Shown piece after piece: positions 22,237-31,620 of a stretch of 64,000 bases of DNA. Origin of the DNA: Cryphonectria parasitica EP155 (lineage: Eukaryota > Ascomycota > Sordariomycetes > Diaporthales > Cryphonectriaceae). Location: contig NW_024468912.1 in NCBI RefSeq assembly GCF_011745365.1, positions 1,116,001-1,180,000 of the forward strand, written 5' to 3'. Position 1 is the stretch's first letter; each line of letters begins with the position of its first letter. The translations under genes were made by a program, and so were the position numbers. The notes under the pieces are model-generated. The model saw only the letters and a program-made list of their open reading frames with translations. It had not been told where the DNA came from and made no database searches.

Positions 22237-23211
22237 CTAGATTGTACCAGGTAGAAATGCCCCAGCATGGGCTTCCGCCCAGTCTCTACCATGCGCAAGA
22301 ATCACCTCGAGCTGGAACCCATTCTCTCTCGCCGCGGCTTGAAGATCCCGAATGCGTGCAAGAGTAGCCTCAGCCTCTTTCCTATCGGTATGAATGCAAC
22401 AGAATACCCCTTCCGGATCCGTCCACTCTGCGATCGCCTTTTCGCCCGTCAGGAGGCGCTGGTCGTGACAGGCGTCTCCCACAAGATAGATCCATCTCTT
22501 TTTCCCAACGCGCGCCAGGAGGTTAACATGCCCCGGCAGATGGCCCGGTGCATCCACTACATACACTGACCCGTCACCGATGAAGTCGTACATCCAAAGG
22601 TCGCCAATCTTCCCCCAGCCGCTGTTCCTCTCTCCCTCCACCTCTGGGCGGCCGTCATGTGATAATAAGACGGGGGTGCTTGCAAACTCCCTCACGTTCA
22701 GCCCGTCGAAGAGCTTGCTCTCAAAGTGCTGGTGTCCCAGGCCTCCGCCCAGTCCGTTCTTGAGGACGTCAAGGGCCCCGCTCCCAACCCAAAACTGAGC
22801 CTGCGGATAATCAGCTGGCGTGCCGGTGTGGTCCCAATGCACGTGGCTGAGGATGACGTGTGAGATGTCCAAAGGTTGCACACCGCCATCGATCAGACTC
22901 TGTTGGACATCTGGTGAGGTGCTCATGGGCTGTCTCGTGTGCAGGTGCTCCCTGATCGGTGTGATATACTCCTGTAGATTTCGGCGGAGACCTAGGTCGA
23001 ACAAGATGTTCTTCGGACCGCTGCTAGAGTCCTCGTGGACAAGAAGGAAGGACAAGGACGACACAAGGCTGCGGTCTGTTTTCGAGACATTTTGGATGAA
23101 CAGATGCAATGGCAGTGTGAATGTGCCTCCGTGGAGGGCCGAAGCCTTGACAGTCGTCTTGGCATGTTGCTCGAGGTGTTCGAGGGCTGTAGTCGCCTGT
23201 GCGCTCATCAT
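22237..23211 (-). CDS. Metallo-beta-lactamase-fold hydrolase, lactonase-like
   Basis: Single-exon gene, 324 aa, of the metallo-beta-lactamase superfamily in the branch that includes N-acyl-homoserine-lactone lactonases and many fungal homologues. The metal motif HVHWDHTG gives H123, H125, D127 and H128. NILFDLGL precedes it, GSVYVVDAPGHLPGHVNLLAR supplies the next histidines and an aspartate, and VGDACHDQRLL carries the bridging aspartate. ILAHGRDW near the end holds the last histidine. The start is set at the ATG pair before SAQATT at 23211. There is no signal peptide. The likely reaction is hydrolysis of a lactone or ester; the substrate is unknown. It may belong functionally with the neighbouring CMD-like and hydroxyacid dehydrogenase genes. 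Confidence 0.88.
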   Translation of the reverse strand: MMSAQATTALEHLEQHAKTTVKASALHGGTFTLPLHLFIQNVSKTDRSLVSSLSFLLVHEDSSSGPKNILFDLGLRRNLQEYITPIREHLHTRQPMSTSPDVQQSLIDGGVQPLDISHVILSHVHWDHTGTPADYPQAQFWVGSGALDVLKNGLGGGLGHQHFESKLFDGLNVREFASTPVLLSHDGRPEVEGERNSGWGKIGDLWMYDFIGDGSVYVVDAPGHLPGHVNLLARVGKKRWIYLVGDACHDQRLLTGEKAIAEWTDPEGVFCCIHTDRKEAEATLARIRDLQAAARENGFQLEVILAHGRDWAEAHAGAFLPGTI

Positions 23212-24240
23212 GCGTGGTGTGAACTGGAGTATACTAGTAGTCAACGGCGTTAGACTTGCAGGCTGAGATATTCATGAGGTGATCATCAACATAGTATTGG
23301 GGGATCATACTCCTACGGTTGAAATAACGAGCAGTCTTGTATCTATCAAATTGATTGAAAGTGGGGGAGACAGAAAAAAGGAGATCAATGTAGGCATGGT
23401 TGGACATGGGAAGGCTGATATTGGCCAGAACCCCACATCAGCTTCCGCCATATAAGTATATGAGCAGCTCAATCTTCTTGGAGTAACAAGTTGGAAAACA
23501 AGTACGACATATTAGATCTCTCAGCTGCTTGTGCACTATTCCTGTCAAACCTCAAAGCCCCCAAAAGACTCAACTTGTTAGATTGGATTCTGGTTATTTA
23601 ATAACGTTGGTAAAAGAATGCCATCCCACGAGGTCTTCTATTCAGTAGTCTTATGTATTTCATGTAGGTTATTTTGTCATTCTTACCAGATGGTATTTGG
23701 TCCTTCCCTCCAGTCAATTCTCACCATGTCACTGAAGAGTTGTGCTAATGCTTTCTAAATCGTGTTGTGTTTGGGGCTCGTTTGTCCTCCCTGACATAAG
23801 CAAATACAGATACCGAAGAGAACATGAGTTTTGACATATGTGAAGAAGATGATCCAACCCAAAACATTTGATAGTGCTGCCATGATTATGAACCACCAAA
23901 GTATTAGTGGGCATGATCTGAGGTGTTTGACCTACATGCTTGTCATTCCGTTGATTTCGTCATATAATTCTCTCTCTCGCGCGCGCGCATTTGCGAGGTT
24001 CAACCTGCATTCCAAGAATCTCTCTTGATCATTCCCGGTCTGCGTTCAATAGTGTCTCTTGCTTCACAAATTGAGGGGCATGAACAATTGCACATGATTT
24101 AGAAGAATTAAGAAAAAAGTGTATTAATGAAAGTAGCGAATTGTGTCAAAAGATAAAAGTCCACCCTACAGATTTCTCAACTCATGACCTCTGTCTCTTC
24201 TCTTTCCCGTCGCCTCTGTCGACCTCATCATGCCACTCCT
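23212..24240. other. Intergenic, no gene seen
   Basis: Upstream of the hydrolase. The TATA-like string ATACTTATATGG lies on the minus strand near 23449-23462. No supported coding region. Confidence 0.45.
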
Positions 24241-24616
24241 TTAGTAAGTGTTCTCAACACAGAAGGGAATACCCCCAGCCGAAGCAATCGGCTCGCAGTG
24301 CGTGTCCTTCGGGCACGCCCCGTTGAACAGCAGCTGGTTCTCCGCGTTGCACACGTTGATACCTCTGTCGTCGGGCGTGCACGAGTAGGTGCCTGGGGTG
24401 GTGCAGTAGGGAGGAGAGTTGCCGCGCTTCTCCTTCTTGGGGCCGTAGCAGTAGGGGAGGTCGTTCTCATCCGAGTAGCCGCAGTAGTCACCATGGGGGC
24501 AAGGTCCGACGGTCTGTCTCAGGGTTTAGTTTTACCAGACTGTTCAATAAAAGAGAAGGGAGTTGGGGCAAGGAAGAGAGGTAATGGGAACAGTGGGTGA
24601 CAGGAGTGTGGAAAAG

Positions 24617-24651
<35 letters not shown>

Positions 24652-24806
24652 CTTACGATCCAGTTGCCTGCGATGTCGCATTGGATGATGGACCGACCAT
24701 CGGCGGAACACTCATACTGGCCGAAGGTGCATTCTCCGCGGGAGGACAGGTTGGGAGCCGCAGAGACGGCGGCGGCAAGGGCGAGGATGGCGGTGGTGAA
24801 CTGCAT
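24241..24806 (-). CDS. Small secreted protein with two six-cysteine modules
   Basis: Unnamed secreted protein, 140 aa. Exons are 24806-24657 and 24513-24241, with a phase-0 GTAAGT..CAG intron starting with a (CT)n run. Residues 1-17 form a signal peptide (MQFTTAILALAAAVSAA). The mature part holds 12 cysteines in two copies of one module. Module 1 is C27-x6-C34-x8-C43-x11-C55-x5-C61-x10-C72. Module 2 is C87-x7-C95-x9-C105-x11-C117-x5-C123-x11-C135. Both share a G-x-Y-x-C turn and a C-x11-C-x5-C core. A dibasic site (KKEKR, about 76-80) lies between them. The make-up resembles cysteine-rich apoplastic effectors or small carbohydrate-binding modules, but I cannot assign a family. TATATAAG sits about 150 nt upstream. 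Confidence 0.85.
24627..24651. repeat. (AG)n microsatellite
   Basis: Perfect AG/CT run directly after the 5' splice site of the cysteine-rich protein's intron. Confidence 0.9.
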
Positions 24807-26466
24807 TTTGACAATTGATTTATGGGGAAGAAAAGTAAAAGACTTATTTATTGAGTGATATTGAAGAGGCTGATTATACTTGTGTTGATCTGATCGGGTG
24901 ATGGTTTCGAAGTGAAAAAGGATCAACAACAACGGTCCTCAGACCCTCTTCTTATATACACGTCCAGACATCCTCAGTTCTTCCATCTCAGGTAGAAAAT
25001 ATTACCTCTACACCTTCGTATGCAACAGGTCAGGTGGCTCGTTCAGGCGAGGCTGAGGGGACAATACACTCCGAAGCCCTCAAGCTGCTCCTCCTCATGG
25101 TGCGTGCCCTTCACCGGCATACGACCGACATCCTGACAAAGTGACATCAGCGCCATCAAGCAGCCAAACAGAATAGAAGGTTCAAAGACTTCGCGCAGGA
25201 TCATACCAACAAGTCAGAAACTAAGGCTTTTGCCAAGACTGCGTACGATATTGCACTTTGTCCATCCTTTCGTTATGCTACGTGACATTCATCCACCCCC
25301 GGGCCGACAGGGACGATGGCTGAGCAAAGAGGGAACAAGCAAAAGCTTCCCCAGAGACTTGGTGACCCGTTTATCTCAGCCCTACGGGCGACAGCTTGTT
25401 CTAGCTTTAAGCATATGCCAAGCTTGTTTTCACAATACGAGAACTCCAGCCGGCCGAGGCCCTTCTATGTTCCCAAGTTCCAGACTTGACTTTGTCTCGC
25501 GTGAAAACCTCCCGAGTTCGAAACTATTGCCAAGTCTTCTTCCCTTGGACCAAGTTCTTCAAACCTTTAACCGAGAATGTTGAACAAATGCATCGAGATG
25601 GATCAAGAAATTGCTCAGAATACGAACATTGTCAGCAGCAGCTGATCTGGGGTCCAAATCGATCGTGAGATAGAGAGGCACAAAGAGAGTAGTCGACACT
25701 CCGGGCTATTAGCTGGTGGCAGCCAATGTGTAAGTAATAGTGCTTATATTCCCCCCCAATCTTGAAGGTAAGAATAAGGTTCCCGGAAGCAGTGGAATTC
25801 TCCCGGGCTGGTTTGATCTTACATACATACTCACCTCTATGGAGGCTGAGACATCATCGCCAAGGAGCCGAACTTCTCAACGCACTTACATGAATATAAT
25901 ACACTCAACAATAGACCGCCGAACGCCGAACGCGGCCGCCGCTGACTGAGAAGTAGTGGAAGTGGAAAACCAGAGCGCGCCACAAACCAGAGGGAGCCCA
26001 GTACAGAGGGCAAGGCGCCAGAGTGAAGAGAGACCGACATGGCCTGATTAGTCCAATATCCGTGTGAGGACTGCTGAATACAGTCAGCGCACCGACTTCC
26101 GATCCGGTCAGATGTGTTAGTCACGGACAGTGTTTGTTAACAGAACACGAGCACAGATGATACGAGTCGCAGTCAGCAAAGAGACTTGTTGCTTTTGGGA
26201 ATAGGTTTTCCCGTACCGATGTGATATGAACATTTTAGTGTCGAGACCGGTTGGCTCGGAACTGGAGGTCTTTCCAGAAATTCCTAGATGCATTTCCTCG
26301 TTTCCAACACAAGATGTTCTCCGCACCATCCTGCTGCCACTCAGCTTACCACCCAAACGACTCGCGAGTATCCCGCACAGCAGCTTCAGCCTCCACCTTC
26401 TGCTCTGTGCATTCTGAACCCAGGCGGCCTTTGAAAAATAATCTCCATGTGCTCGTGACCTGTGGT
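24807..26466. other. Intergenic, no gene seen
   Basis: Promoter of the cysteine-rich gene at its left end. The rest has short frames only, with no domain or splice series I trust. Confidence 0.45.
24951..24959 (-). promoter_or_regulatory. Possible TATA box
   Basis: TATATAAG on the minus strand, about 145 nt upstream of the cysteine-rich protein's start codon. Confidence 0.35.
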
Positions 26467-29397
26467 CTACATCACATGCGTCATAAGCCTTTCCAAGTCG
26501 TTCTCCGACTCGCCAATCTCCTCGACACCATTCCTGACAAGCAAGCACAGCTTATCGCCCTTGAAATATCCGAGCTTACCACCCTTCCCATCCCCGCGGT
26601 CGGTGATCCTGTACAAGGGTCCTTCACTGTGATGTTGCTTGCGCTCAGGGATGAACTGCAGGTCATTCTCCTGGCACCAGTCCTCAATCACGTGACGGAA
26701 AGAGCGCTTCTCCCCATCCGTACCAGAGGCAACATGGTTGCTGTGTTGACGAGGGTGTTGGTGGTGATGACGATTGTGACGTGACTGCTGGCGCTGACCG
26801 TTTGTTGGTGGTTGCTGTGTGAAAGCAGGGCTGCTTGTGGGCGGTGCCAATGCGGCCTTCGGGTCCTCGCCGAGATCAAAGAGGTCCAGCGCGCGCTCGA
26901 TGGTGTGCAAGCCCTTTTCAAATTCCGAGGCGACTGAGCCCGTATCCCTGATCTCGGCTGGAAGCGGCCCATCTGCGTCATGCCACCACTCGCACCATTG
27001 GGCAATGTCCTCGTAACTGACATCCTCGTCAACGAGCCATTGGTAGAGGATGTCATGCCACTTCGGGAACACTTCTGCGGCGATGACCTCTGCGACCATG
27101 GTCGGTGACACGACGTGCCGCCACTCCAGCACCCCAGTCAGCACTTGGAGGTAAGGCTCCTGGTCGCTGGGCTGTACACTGAAGTTCTTGCGCAGGTAGC
27201 GCGCCATGCTGGGCAAAATGTGGTTCAGGACAAGCGGTGTCCACTGGTCGTTTGCCTTGCTCAGCCGTAGGACATTCTTCCACTCTTTCAGGCCTGGAAT
27301 GACCCCGCGGTCGAAGTCCCATACATCGATCAGCTGCCGAAATTTCCGCTTCACGTCAGCTACCAAGCCGGTGGAGCTCTTCGGGTCTAGATGGTGGTAA
27401 GGCAAATGCTGAAGCCATGGGAAGAGCCAGAGATGCGGTAGGCTGTGGTGCTTCTTCCGCTTCGGTTCCCACTTGGCAACGGCGTCCTCCAGTTTTCTCA
27501 CAATGTCCTGTTCCAGATAGTATGTCTTGACAAAGCCAGGCAGAACCGAGTGCCAGGCCTCGTAGACAGCAATCATGGGATCCGAATCTCTGACATTCCA
27601 GTCGCGTACCGATCGAGAGACATGAGGGAGCCATATCTTGTACATCATACTCTCGTAGGGGGTGGCAGATGCTCGCGCTTGTGGGATGACCGCAGCGTTT
27701 TCCAAGCCCAAGAGACCCCCGATGGATTTGAGATCGGCAGCATAATCAGCCCTTGAGCTCTGCAGTGGGTTCCAGTTTTCTACCATCTCTTTCAAGATTG
27801 GGTGCAGAGCAGAAACAGCCGTCGCCGCCATCTCCTCCTTCACAGACTGGACTGTCAAGGCAGATGTTGATTCGTTCGCTTTCTGGAGCAGTCCCACGAC
27901 CTGATCCCATCGCTGCCTCGTATCATCCCCGCCGTTCAAGAAAACGTCCTCATCTGCGTGTTCCAGCCGTAGAAGTTCGTCGAAGATTGAAGCGAGCAGC
28001 TGGTGGCTTTCGACGCCTTTTTCGAGTTCTTCCAATTCCTGATGCTCTTGTCGTAGTTGTAGTTCCGCAAACGCTTTGCGTTCTTGAAGACCTTGCCACT
28101 CCTCCAGGATGGCCATGAAATCATTCTGTGCGCGCTTGACCAACTTTTTGGACTGAGCATCATCGTCATCTTCAGCAGCGCCCCCAGTTGGTGTCATCAG
28201 TCCGGACGAAGAGGTCAACATCTTCTTGGCCCCACCAGGGCCTGTTAGGTCCAAGATCGGGGTGAAGGCATCCGGGATGTTGAGACCAGGCGCCGCTTTC
28301 CTGACTTCGTCCATTGTCATGTATTTGGGCTTCTGCTGTCTCCTTGGGGTGCTTGCAGCGCTTCCGGACCCACTCTGTAGACCACCAACCAATGCCTTTT
28401 TCCTCTTCCGCTCGGCTTTCTTCTTTTTCTCCTCCTCATCGGAGTCAATAACCACCTCTCCTCGCAACCTGGCTTGTCGCTTCTCTTCCTGCCTCTCCTG
28501 TTCTGTCTTCTCCTTGACGGCACCTAGACCGGCACGCTGAGGACGGAGATTCTGTTCGATGATGACGTTCCGGCCATCGCCTCTCGCGCCGAGTCCATGT
28601 CCCTCCTGGTAGCCCATCTTGGCCATCATCCGAGCACCAAATGAGCTTGCGTTGATTTTGGTCTTGCCCCCTTTCGTAGAGAAGGCGCTAGGTCTGGCCA
28701 CCTGAGGCTTTGATGGTGTGCTAGCCATCGTGGTATCGAGTACAGGTTGGTTATCGGAAGAGGGTACAAATCCATGGCCGAGTGGGTTGTCGTCTTGGAA
28801 CTTGGACTTGAGGAAAGATTTCGTAGCACCTCGGCTTCCTTGTGTTGTGTTTCCTGCAGAGAACCCCCTTAGAGGGTTTGATATCTCAGGCGTCTTTGCT
28901 GACTGTCCAGGGAGTGCCCAACCGTTGCCCAGGCCTCCAGATGGCTTGAATCCAAGCCCAATACCGGGCGCGGCATCTCCATCATCTTCCTCCTCTTCAT
29001 CTTCGTCTTCCATATTTCCTGCCATGCTGGGCCACTTGCCGTCCTCTTCCTCCTCATCGTCATCATCGTCCGCCACATCCTCATCGTCCGAGCCTTTTGG
29101 CGCGTTGTCGGCGGACGAGACAAAGCTCATGCCCTTGGTCCGCAGGTTCTTGCGCTTGAAGCGGTGCGAGGACCCCTCATCTTCACTATCAGAGCCGAAA
29201 ACGCCCAAGGCAGCGCTCTCCTTGCCATCTTGACCGGTCCTGCGGCGCTTTCGAGGGTTGAAGTCGGCGAAATCGTCTGCACGGGGGTCCAACGAGGGCT
29301 TCTGAAAGTCGTCGTCGTCGTCCTCGGAGTCGGATGAGGAGTAGTCCGCTGCTGAGGCCTTGAATTTTGACGGATCGAAAGCACGCATCGATGCCAT
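26467..29397 (-). CDS. G-patch splicing factor, TFIP11/NTR1 family
   Basis: Intronless gene, 976 aa, homologous to human TFIP11 and yeast Ntr1/Spp382, which recruit and activate the DEAH helicase Prp43/DHX15 to take apart the intron-lariat spliceosome in the nucleus. The first ~140 residues are acidic and Ser/Asp-rich (TIP_N-type), with a basic cluster PRKRRR. The G-patch lies at about residues 249-295: FGARMMAKMGYQEGHGLGA followed by LRPQRAGLGAV. A Lys/Glu-rich helix comes next. From about 340 onward is the long helical GCFC-like region with YESMMYKIWLPHVSRSVRDW, VYEAWHSVLP and FDRGVIPGLKEWKNVL. A His/Gln-rich linker precedes the C-terminal SFRHVIEDWCQENDLQFIP block, which is conserved in the family. 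It is a single-copy housekeeping type. Confidence 0.92.
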   Translation of the reverse strand: MASMRAFDPSKFKASAADYSSSDSEDDDDDFQKPSLDPRADDFADFNPRKRRRTGQDGKESAALGVFGSDSEDEGSSHRFKRKNLRTKGMSFVSSADNAPKGSDDEDVADDDDDEEEEDGKWPSMAGNMEDEDEEEEDDGDAAPGIGLGFKPSGGLGNGWALPGQSAKTPEISNPLRGFSAGNTTQGSRGATKSFLKSKFQDDNPLGHGFVPSSDNQPVLDTTMASTPSKPQVARPSAFSTKGGKTKINASSFGARMMAKMGYQEGHGLGARGDGRNVIIEQNLRPQRAGLGAVKEKTEQERQEEKRQARLRGEVVIDSDEEEKKKKAERKRKKALVGGLQSGSGSAASTPRRQQKPKYMTMDEVRKAAPGLNIPDAFTPILDLTGPGGAKKMLTSSSGLMTPTGGAAEDDDDAQSKKLVKRAQNDFMAILEEWQGLQERKAFAELQLRQEHQELEELEKGVESHQLLASIFDELLRLEHADEDVFLNGGDDTRQRWDQVVGLLQKANESTSALTVQSVKEEMAATAVSALHPILKEMVENWNPLQSSRADYAADLKSIGGLLGLENAAVIPQARASATPYESMMYKIWLPHVSRSVRDWNVRDSDPMIAVYEAWHSVLPGFVKTYYLEQDIVRKLEDAVAKWEPKRKKHHSLPHLWLFPWLQHLPYHHLDPKSSTGLVADVKRKFRQLIDVWDFDRGVIPGLKEWKNVLRLSKANDQWTPLVLNHILPSMARYLRKNFSVQPSDQEPYLQVLTGVLEWRHVVSPTMVAEVIAAEVFPKWHDILYQWLVDEDVSYEDIAQWCEWWHDADGPLPAEIRDTGSVASEFEKGLHTIERALDLFDLGEDPKAALAPPTSSPAFTQQPPTNGQRQQSRHNRHHHQHPRQHSNHVASGTDGEKRSFRHVIEDWCQENDLQFIPERKQHHSEGPLYRITDRGDGKGGKLGYFKGDKLCLLVRNGVEEIGESENDLERLMTHVM

Positions 29398-29911
29398 GAT
29401 CGTGGCGACGACAGGTGTGGAAGGATCGGCGAGGGTAGGAATCTGGTTGGGTAGTAGGGAAAACGAATAGATGTTGTTAGGCAGGCGAAGGCGAGGTTGT
29501 TTAGCAGTTCCACTGTAGTTCCAGCAGTCGCGAATCCTTATCTTATCGGTGCTGAGTCACCTCCTAAACTCGCCAATTACACACCATTTACTTGGTTCAC
29601 TAACATCATCAGTATTGCATTTTCGACGAGCCTTTGATATGAGATTTTCTCTCTTTGCTTTTCCTTATTTTTTTCTATCTTCCTTGTCTCTTGCTTTGCA
29701 ACTGTCTCTTGAATTACACAGCACAAATTAGCATTCAATTAATGACACAGTTTTGCGAGGCTTCAATCCGCTACTAACAAGAATTCATGGCCCAGCTGCT
29801 TGTCTACAAGGACGGCCGGTGTGTTTGCCCTCGAATTTACTCTCGTAAGTGCTCAGTGCTGTGCTGACATTTTGACTAAGCTTGACTCTAAACATTACCA
29901 ACACATACGGT
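29398..29911. other. Intergenic, no gene seen
   Basis: Promoter of the G-patch gene and the downstream end of the dehydrogenase gene. Nothing else seen. Confidence 0.5.
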
Positions 29912-30700
29912 TCATTTCCACCCTTTTGCCGCTTGATCAAACCTCTCTCCAAAAGTGCCAAACCACTGGTCAACCATATCCTGCCCCATACCAGCCGCGA
30001 ACGTCTCGTCACCCCGTTCCAGCTTCTCCGCCACCTCCTTCATAAACTCATCCACCTCCATCGTCATAGGAGCTTTATGTTTCTTGTTGTCATCAGGGTC
30101 CTCCCGCTCGCGGTGAAGATCGGTGGCAACCATTGGCGGTGCGATCTCGACGACCTTGACATTGGTGTCCTTGAGCTGCACGCGCAGCGCCATGCTCCAG
30201 AAGTGCAGCCAGGCCTTGGTGCCGTTGTAGACAGGGTTGATGATGGAGAAGGGGACAAAGCCCAGCACACTCGAGACGTTGATGATCACCGCTGCAGGCT
30301 TCGTCTGGAGGTGCGAGAGGAGCCCCACCGCGAGGTGCATCGGCCCGCGGATGTTGATGTCGATCTCCTGGTCGGCCTTGGCGAGGAGCTCGGCCGGGTC
30401 GTTCTTGAGCACCTGGAGCGGCCGCTGGACGCCAGCGTTGTTGACGAGGCAGTCGAGGTCTGGGTGCTCCGTGGTGACCTTGGCGATGAAGTCTGGTATC
30501 GCGGTGGTGTTGCCCGTGTCGAGCACGTAGTATCCTGCGCACTTGATCTCCTTGTGCGTCGTGATCAGGTTCGCCTCTGTCCGCCCGCAGATGATGACCT
30601 TTTTGCCTTTGGATAGGAGATACTCGGCCATGGCCCGGCCGATGCCACCACCGCCACCGGTGATGAGCGCACAATTGAAGTCAAGACCATTCTTCGTCAT
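29912..30700 (-). CDS. Short-chain dehydrogenase/reductase
   Basis: Classical SDR oxidoreductase, 262 aa, one exon. The cofactor motif is TGGGGGIG (residues 14-21), followed by VIICGRTEANL, whose arginine suggests NADP(H). The structural motif is NNAG (87-90). The catalytic set is S143/S144 in INVSS and YNGTK (Y158, K162). VEIAPPMVATDL after the active site is the usual PG-motif position, with PP here. The C-terminal MTMEVDEFMKEVAEKLERGDE block resembles DltE-type fungal and bacterial SDRs. I set the start at ATG 30700, because the in-frame sequence upstream does not look like coding and includes the leader. The substrate is unknown. Confidence 0.9.
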   Translation of the reverse strand: MTKNGLDFNCALITGGGGGIGRAMAEYLLSKGKKVIICGRTEANLITTHKEIKCAGYYVLDTGNTTAIPDFIAKVTTEHPDLDCLVNNAGVQRPLQVLKNDPAELLAKADQEIDINIRGPMHLAVGLLSHLQTKPAAVIINVSSVLGFVPFSIINPVYNGTKAWLHFWSMALRVQLKDTNVKVVEIAPPMVATDLHREREDPDDNKKHKAPMTMEVDEFMKEVAEKLERGDETFAAGMGQDMVDQWFGTFGERFDQAAKGWK

Positions 30701-31448
30701 GTTTGTAGATGTTGGAAAAACTGATTTCTTGAAATTCCTATGCTGGGAATGATTATCAATGTAGATAAAAAGTAAAAACCACTCGTCTGAAGAAATACGC
30801 AAGGAACACCGGTTAGATTTCTAATTTGCATAGATCCCTAGAACCATTTGAGCGTTGGTAAATGCAGTGACGAAGTCGCGCTCGAGGTTATGGGAGACGT
30901 CGTAGACGTCATGCTGTGTCCACCAGGCCCAGGAGGGACCTAGCAGGAATGCCGCCACTAGTTTATATAGCACCTGCATGTTGGTGAATAATGACTTGAT
31001 AAATACTACGTAGAATATATTTTCCTTTATTAAAGGGTTAACACATTATTTGTGAAACTACTTAGCTAGTAGACATAGTCATTACTACAGTGTCATCACA
31101 ATCATCCCGCTAAACTACCACTTTGGATTCAAGACGAACCAAAACGACATGTGAAAATCTCGCAGATCTCGCGAGACCGTACGTACATTGGCCATTTTCA
31201 TATGACCATAGATTCCTTTCGACAAATGGTGTACACAAGTCACTAGCATAGCAAGAAGAAAGTCAAATACAAGGCAGTAGCAAGTAATATTGTACTTTGG
31301 ATCCTCAAGAATATTTACAGATTAAGTGAAGAAATAAGAAAGTAAGCCTTTCCCTCCCCGTCAACATCTGACACATCCCAGAGGAAACGGTCTCATCCAC
31401 CCCCCTGAAGACCGCGTCTCTCAACCACGGACGACAGATCATCATCTA
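30701..31448. other. Intergenic, no gene seen
   Basis: Upstream of the SDR gene. A/T-rich around 30960-31070, with no coding signal. Confidence 0.45.
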
Positions 31449-31610
31449 TCAGGAGGCAACACTCAACACGTTCTCCCAGTCAGAGCTGGTCTCGTCGTCC
31501 GTCACTTCAACGTCCCAGCTCCAGCGGAGCACGAGGTAGTACAGCCACAGTCGATGTAGATATTCGTGGTGTCGTTGCTCACAGTGCCACTGATTCCGCA
31601 GAGCATTGTA
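31449..31610 (-). pseudogene. Relic of a GH28 3' end
   Basis: Just past the stop of the polygalacturonase lies a second, broken copy of the last coding part. In one frame it gives CGISGTVSNDTTNIYIDCGC, matching [20 protein letters not shown] of the intact gene. After CTTSCS the match continues only in another frame as WSWDVEVTDDETSS, matching [13 protein letters not shown]. So there is a frameshift, or a lost intron border, in the copy. It ends at TGA 31451-31449. The TTGACTGCGG/TCGACTGTGG region is alike at base level too. No upstream part of the gene is copied. It is a partial tandem duplicate, or the stump of a deleted second gene. Confidence 0.65.
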
Positions 31611-31620
31611 TGGTTGTCGC

